A stretch of DNA of 17,057 bases from an uncultured Clostridium sp. (GTDB lineage: Bacteria; Bacillota; Clostridia; Lachnospirales; Lachnospiraceae), in assembly GCA_900551135.1 (NCBI GenBank), contig URUX01000038.1, positions 1 to 17,057 of the forward strand, given 5' to 3'. The notes under the pieces are model-generated. The model worked only from the letters and a program-made list of their open reading frames with translations, was not told where the DNA came from and did no database searches. The translations under genes were made by a program, and so were the position numbers. Of the stretch, positions 13,500-17,057 are shown in pieces. Numbering within the stretch: the first letter of the stretch is position 1; the number at the start of each line of letters is the position of its first letter.

Positions 13500-14708
13500 G
13501 TGAGAAGGACAAAACAGATATACGCTCTTTTGACAGCAGTTGTGGTATTTGCGGCTGTATGGCTGGCTGATGGACATCAGGGACTTGACGGCAGTGCTGT
13601 CCGCAGGGGGAATTATGGAGAAGGTGAGACAAACTATGAACTATGGGTAGGAGGGCTTGAAGAAAAGGAAATACCTGTAATGATAACGGTCAGCAGCCGG
13701 AAACCTCAGGAAGAAGAGGCTCGAAAAATGCGGGAAGAATGGGTGAAGAACCTGCCTGAGGAAATTTTGCAGGAAAATGTTTCGTTGCAGGAGATACGGT
13801 CTGATTTAAACCTTAAAACCTATGATGACAATAAGGGAATGAAACTGGAATGGGAATCGGAAAATTCTGAATTAATTGACAGTTTTGGAACCGTATACAA
13901 TGAGTCTCTTCCCCCAGAGGGAAAACAGACAAGGCTTCGTCTTACGATTTCAGATGAGAGAGGCAGCAGTGAATTTCAGATTCCAGTATGTGTTTTTCCG
14001 CCTGTCTTATCTGATGCAGACAAAACGATGAAGAGATTTTTAAAGAAGGTTAATGAAGCGGAACAGGCATCGGAAGAGGAAGAATGGTTAAAGCTTCCCG
14101 AAGAATTTGAAGGAAAGTCTATTTCTTACCGAATAAAAAAAGAGTATGACAGCTTTCTGATTTTGGTGCTGGGAGGAGGATTGGTAATTTTATACGGATT
14201 TGAAGACCAAATCCGGCAGAAAGAAAGAGAAAAGAAACGAAAAGAGCAGCTTGCATTAGAATATTCAGAAATAGCATCTAAACTGCAGATTTATCTGGGG
14301 GCAGGAATGACAGTGCGAACTGCCTGGGAAAGAATGGCAGCGGATTATAAAAACAGACAACTCCGTGATCCGGAACTAACCAGCCCGGCTTATGAGGAAG
14401 TGGTTCAGGTTTGCATAGATTTGCAAAGTGGGGTATCGGAGTCGGAAACATATCACAGATTTGGGCGCAGATGTGGACTTCGGCCTTATATGAAACTGGC
14501 TGGTCTTTTGGAACAAAACAGGAAAACAGGGTTGAAAAATCTCAGGCATTTGCTGGATGATGAAGTTATGGACGCTTTTGAAGAACGAAAAAATCTGGCG
14601 AAACGCCAGGGAGAGGAAGCCTCTGCAAAACTATTGGTGCCGCTGTTTCTTATGCTTGGGATTGTTATGGTAATTGTGGCAGTACCGGCATTTTTAAGCT
14701 TTTATTAG
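13500..14708 (+). CDS. tadC: TadC-like platform protein with an added extracytoplasmic domain
   Basis: A 402-residue protein, longer than ordinary TadC. From GTG 13500 (AGAAGGG 6 nt upstream), a signal anchor lies at about 7-24 and an exported region at about 25-215. A second membrane segment (218-233) is followed by the very basic QIRQKEREKKRK, which fixes the C-terminal part in the cytoplasm. The T2SSF-like domain lies at about 250-378 and a last membrane segment at 379-401. In the exported region, W.SENSELIDSFGTVYN (118-134) followed by RLRLTISDERGSSEFQIPVCV (145-165) resembles an atrophied bacterial Ig-like fold. The usual partner of TadB, it would form the platform with it; the outer domain might contact the wall or the growing pilus. 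An alternative TTG at 13479 has no ribosome site. The T2SSF call is good; the Ig-like call is by eye. Confidence 0.82.
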   Translation: MRRTKQIYALLTAVVVFAAVWLADGHQGLDGSAVRRGNYGEGETNYELWVGGLEEKEIPVMITVSSRKPQEEEARKMREEWVKNLPEEILQENVSLQEIRSDLNLKTYDDNKGMKLEWESENSELIDSFGTVYNESLPPEGKQTRLRLTISDERGSSEFQIPVCVFPPVLSDADKTMKRFLKKVNEAEQASEEEEWLKLPEEFEGKSISYRIKKEYDSFLILVLGGGLVILYGFEDQIRQKEREKKRKEQLALEYSEIASKLQIYLGAGMTVRTAWERMAADYKNRQLRDPELTSPAYEEVVQVCIDLQSGVSESETYHRFGRRCGLRPYMKLAGLLEQNRKTGLKNLRHLLDDEVMDAFEERKNLAKRQGEEASAKLLVPLFLMLGIVMVIVAVPAFLSFY

Positions 14709-14732
14709 TCGTTATATGAGGGAGGTGAAACT

Positions 14733-14912
14733 ATGAGAGCAAAGGAAGAGATGCAGGCGTGGTTTAATGAAGAAGATGGCATTGGTGTAATTGAAGTGGT
14801 GCTGATATTAGTGGTACTTATAGGGCTGGTTATCATTTTTAAAAAGCAGATTACAACACTGTTAAACAACGTATTTAAAGAAATTAATAAGCAATCAAAA
14901 GAGGTGTATTAA
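14733..14912 (+). CDS. flp: Flp-like class III pilin
   Basis: A 59-residue prepilin, and the likely major subunit of the pilus. The 16-residue leader ends EEDG, followed by IGVIEVVLILVVLIGLVIIF (17-36), a single hydrophobic helix, and a short tail with KKQITTLLNNVF. Cleavage after Gly16 would put Glu at +5, the hallmark of type IV pilins; the Tyr that usually follows in Flp pilins is Val here. It resembles the Flp1-like domain family of Firmicutes. AGGGAGGTGA just before the ATG (spacing about 5) is the strongest ribosome site in the operon, which fits a high-copy subunit. It lies 24 bp after the tadC-like gene and 2 bp before the next start. The substrate relationship to the prepilin peptidase at 9867 is inferred from the motif. 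Confidence 0.85.
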   Translation: MRAKEEMQAWFNEEDGIGVIEVVLILVVLIGLVIIFKKQITTLLNNVFKEINKQSKEVY

Positions 14913-14914
14913 AA

Positions 14915-16834
14915 GTGAAGTTCAGGGGACAGATTACCGTATTTCTAAGTCTTATATTACTGTGCATGTTCAGTCTGATCTGCAGTTTAATTGAATCAGC
15001 AAGGATTTTCGGAGCAAGATGTTATCTTGAAATGGCGGCGTATTCTGCTTTGGATTCTGTAATGAGTCAGTATCACTTGCCTTTGTGGGAAGATTATCGG
15101 GTTTTAGGGGTGGAATATACAGAAGAGCAGGCAGTAGAAGCAGAATTTAGCCGTTACCTGAAGGAATATCTTAACACGCCAAACTGGTATACCATGACGC
15201 TGGATTCTGTAAAGATCAGAGATCTGGTTCACCTTACCGATGGTGGTGGAAAATATCTGGAACAGCAGATTTTAGACTTTATGAAATATGGGATCTGGTC
15301 CTTGGATGCAGATCAGAATGAGGTGGAAAAATTTAATAAAGCAGTAAAAGAGGCAAAAGGGGTGAATGAAGTATCGAAAAGAATGGAGGCACAGACAAAA
15401 GAAGCATGGAAATTAGAAGGAACTCTGGAAAAAATAGCGAAATGTTTGGATAAACAGGAAATCTGTTTTCAAGAGGGGAAAGAGGCTTTAGAAAGAGGAG
15501 ACGGAGCGGTTTTTTTAAGGAAGGCCGAAGAATTGCGGAGAAATCTGGGAAAAATCCCAGGCCTTGTAAAAGCTTACAGCAGGCAGGCTGATAAATTAGA
15601 AAAAAAGATGGAGGAGGTAAGAAAGGAATATGAAGAGAAGCGTCAGGAACTGGGAGAATCTGTACAACAAATCATGCTGGAACAGTTATCCCGATATGAT
15701 GCTTATATATCGCAGGATGGGGAGAGAAGGCAGGAGGTGGAGCAGCTGCCCGGGATTGCAGGAGAGCAGGAAGAACTGGTGCACCAGGTTATGGAAGAAG
15801 CAGAAGAGATAATGGAATATGTTGAAAGTTGGGAACCGGAACAGGAGGGAGAGGTCTTAGAAGAGGAAGATCTGTGGGAAGGAGTCAGAAGTCATTTTGC
15901 ACAGTACCGGATATTAAGAGTGTCCTGTTCATCAGGAAGCCGGGATAAAGAATCAGAAGGACTGCTCAATCAGATTCGGCGGGCTGCAGAATCTGGGATT
16001 GTACAGTTGGTTTTACCGGAAGGAGCGAAAGTGTCAGATGGGATAATCGAAACAGCAGGGCTTCCATCTCGAAACCAGACGAAGGGTAAGACAGAAGGAC
16101 CGCAAGGGATAAATGGGCTGGCAGATAAAGCATTGACAGCAGAATATATGGAGCAGTTTTTTACGGATTTTTGCGATCAGAGCCAGAAGGAATTTCAGTA
16201 TGAAATCGAGTACATATTATATGGAAATCCTATTGACGGTTCAAATTTATCCTCCTCCATAGAACAGCTTTTGGCAGTAAGGGAAGGGATAAATTTAATT
16301 AATATTCTGACTGACAACCAGAAGCGCCGGGAAGCAGAAGCATTGGCATCTGCTATAGTGGGAGTATCCGGATTTGCTCCTCTAATAGGAATTACAGCAT
16401 TTTTTATTATGGGGATTTGGGCATTGGGAGAATCTTTAGCAGATGTAAAGCAGCTCCTTTCGGGAGGAAACGTTCCGATGTGGAAAGGCACAGATGAGTG
16501 GACGCTGGATTTAGAGGGTCTTTTGCAGCTGGGAAAAAGCGGCAGAGTTCCTCAAAAAGAAGGGGGAGAGGGGTTGGATTATACGGATTATCTGAAACTG
16601 TTTTTTATAGCTGTTCCGGCAGAGACAGTAATTTATCGAATGATGGATATGATGCAGGTAACTATTATCAGAAAGGAGCCAGGATTTTCCATAAGACAGT
16701 GTGCCAGCCAGGTGGAAATAGAAACAGTGGTTTGTGGAAAACATGTATTTTTATCTCTGGGGCTGTTGAAAAGTTTTATGGGAAATGAGCCAGGGAGATA
16801 TAAAGATAGCGTAACGGTAAAGAATGCATACTGA
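14915..16834 (+). CDS. Large DUF5702-like TadE/F-type pilus protein
   Basis: A 639-residue protein. The N-terminal GQITVFLSLILL...LIESARI (5-31) is a pilin-like hydrophobic helix of the sort that opens TadE/TadF-type proteins. A charged, helical, probably coiled-coil region follows (about 134-330, rich in Glu, Lys and Gln), then a segment with LLNQIRRAAESGIVQLVLPEG and GLPSRN (350-387) typical of what I remember as DUF5702. A second membrane segment lies at about 478-502, and a C-terminal domain ends it. The start is GTG with GAGGTG 8 nt upstream, the site overlapping the end of the pilin gene, so translation is probably coupled. Position within the tad operon suggests a minor pilin-like or assembly component exposed outside the membrane. 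The family name is from memory, and the function is not established. Confidence 0.75.
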   Translation: MKFRGQITVFLSLILLCMFSLICSLIESARIFGARCYLEMAAYSALDSVMSQYHLPLWEDYRVLGVEYTEEQAVEAEFSRYLKEYLNTPNWYTMTLDSVKIRDLVHLTDGGGKYLEQQILDFMKYGIWSLDADQNEVEKFNKAVKEAKGVNEVSKRMEAQTKEAWKLEGTLEKIAKCLDKQEICFQEGKEALERGDGAVFLRKAEELRRNLGKIPGLVKAYSRQADKLEKKMEEVRKEYEEKRQELGESVQQIMLEQLSRYDAYISQDGERRQEVEQLPGIAGEQEELVHQVMEEAEEIMEYVESWEPEQEGEVLEEEDLWEGVRSHFAQYRILRVSCSSGSRDKESEGLLNQIRRAAESGIVQLVLPEGAKVSDGIIETAGLPSRNQTKGKTEGPQGINGLADKALTAEYMEQFFTDFCDQSQKEFQYEIEYILYGNPIDGSNLSSSIEQLLAVREGINLINILTDNQKRREAEALASAIVGVSGFAPLIGITAFFIMGIWALGESLADVKQLLSGGNVPMWKGTDEWTLDLEGLLQLGKSGRVPQKEGGEGLDYTDYLKLFFIAVPAETVIYRMMDMMQVTIIRKEPGFSIRQCASQVEIETVVCGKHVFLSLGLLKSFMGNEPGRYKDSVTVKNAY

Positions 16835-16857
16835 TTAAAAAGCGGAGGAGAATAAGC

Positions 16858-17057
16858 ATGCCCTTTTTCACGGTGTTTTTACAAAGTGTAATCCAATCAT
16901 TTCTGAAAAGTCTGAAGATTCTAATAGATAGGATGAAATCCGGTAAAAAAAATGCAACTCTCCAAGTACGCACCCCCATAAAAGGATTCCTTCGTTTCCG
17001 TGGAAAAAGGGTGTGGTTATTTTCCTCCGGAGGGAAAGAATTGAAAGGAAGTATGTC
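16858..17057 (+). CDS. TadE-like protein, N-terminal part only (cut by window end)
   Basis: An open frame of 66 codons runs from ATG 16858 off the end of the window. GGAGGAG lies just upstream, and the gap after the DUF5702-like gene is 23 bp. The product begins MPFFTVFLQSVIQSFL, continues with a basic region (SLKILIDRMKSGKK, GFLRFRGKRVW), and the last visible residues are KGSM. In Lachnospiraceae tad loci, KGSMT/SVEAAL opens the pilin-like helix of TadE-type proteins, so this is probably one with a long basic leader before the processing-like site. The decisive helix is outside the window. Confidence 0.55.
   Translation, partial: MPFFTVFLQSVIQSFLKSLKILIDRMKSGKKNATLQVRTPIKGFLRFRGKRVWLFSSGGKELKGSM

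Noticed and set aside
1..17057. CRISPR arrays, tRNA or rRNA genes, insertion sequences, phage genes or attachment sites
   Set aside because: I looked for regular spaced repeats, conserved RNA gene motifs and transposase or integrase motifs, and saw none.

Overview
The window looks like chromosomal DNA of a low-to-mid-GC monoderm Clostridia, most probably a Lachnospiraceae. The reasons are AGGAGG ribosome sites before almost every gene, TTG/GTG starts, protein families typical of that group (a small DUF2508-like protein, a large DUF5702-like pilus protein, a histidine kinase with a degenerate G1 box), and a Tad pilus locus without any outer-membrane parts. All names come from reading motifs; no database search was run.

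Region 1 (1-2425). A perfect consensus promoter (TTGACA-17-TATAAT) drives an AT-rich, apparently untranslated transcript of about 430 nt. It ends at a very strong intrinsic terminator and carries a 14-bp near-repeat at both ends; I read it as an uncharacterised structured RNA. Next comes a secreted cell-wall hydrolase with four peptidoglycan-binding repeats, a Ser/Gly linker and an NlpC/P60 domain. It ends at a bidirectional terminator.

Region 2 (2466-5541, minus strand). A two-component pair: an OmpR-type response regulator followed 15 bp later by a multi-pass sensor histidine kinase. A 19-bp palindrome lies over the -35 region of its promoter.

Region 3 (5583-9640, minus strand). A probable four-gene operon: ArsR-type regulator, small DUF2508-like protein, GH13 alpha-glucan hydrolase, and glycogen branching enzyme GlgB. 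It starts at a good promoter whose spacer is itself an inverted repeat, and it probably ends at a 12-bp hairpin after glgB. This would be a glycogen/alpha-glucan module under an ArsR-fold regulator.

Region 4 (9685-17057, plus strand). A divergent promoter and a leader of about 150 nt precede a Tad/Flp (type IVc) pilus operon: prepilin peptidase (TadV/CpaA), TadZ/CpaE-like ATPase, TadA/CpaF motor ATPase, TadB platform, TadC platform with an added extracytoplasmic domain, a 59-aa Flp-like pilin, a 639-aa DUF5702-like TadE/F-type protein, and a TadE-like gene cut by the window end. The peptidase would mature the pilin, CpaF would power assembly through the TadB/TadC platform, TadZ would localise the machine, and the TadE/F-like proteins would be accessory components.

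The points most worth a second look are the 5' RNA, the Ig-like extracytoplasmic domain fused to TadC, the start of the prepilin peptidase gene (a ribosome site aimed at an ATG one base out of frame in a G run), the tad leader, and the ArsR-headed alpha-glucan operon.
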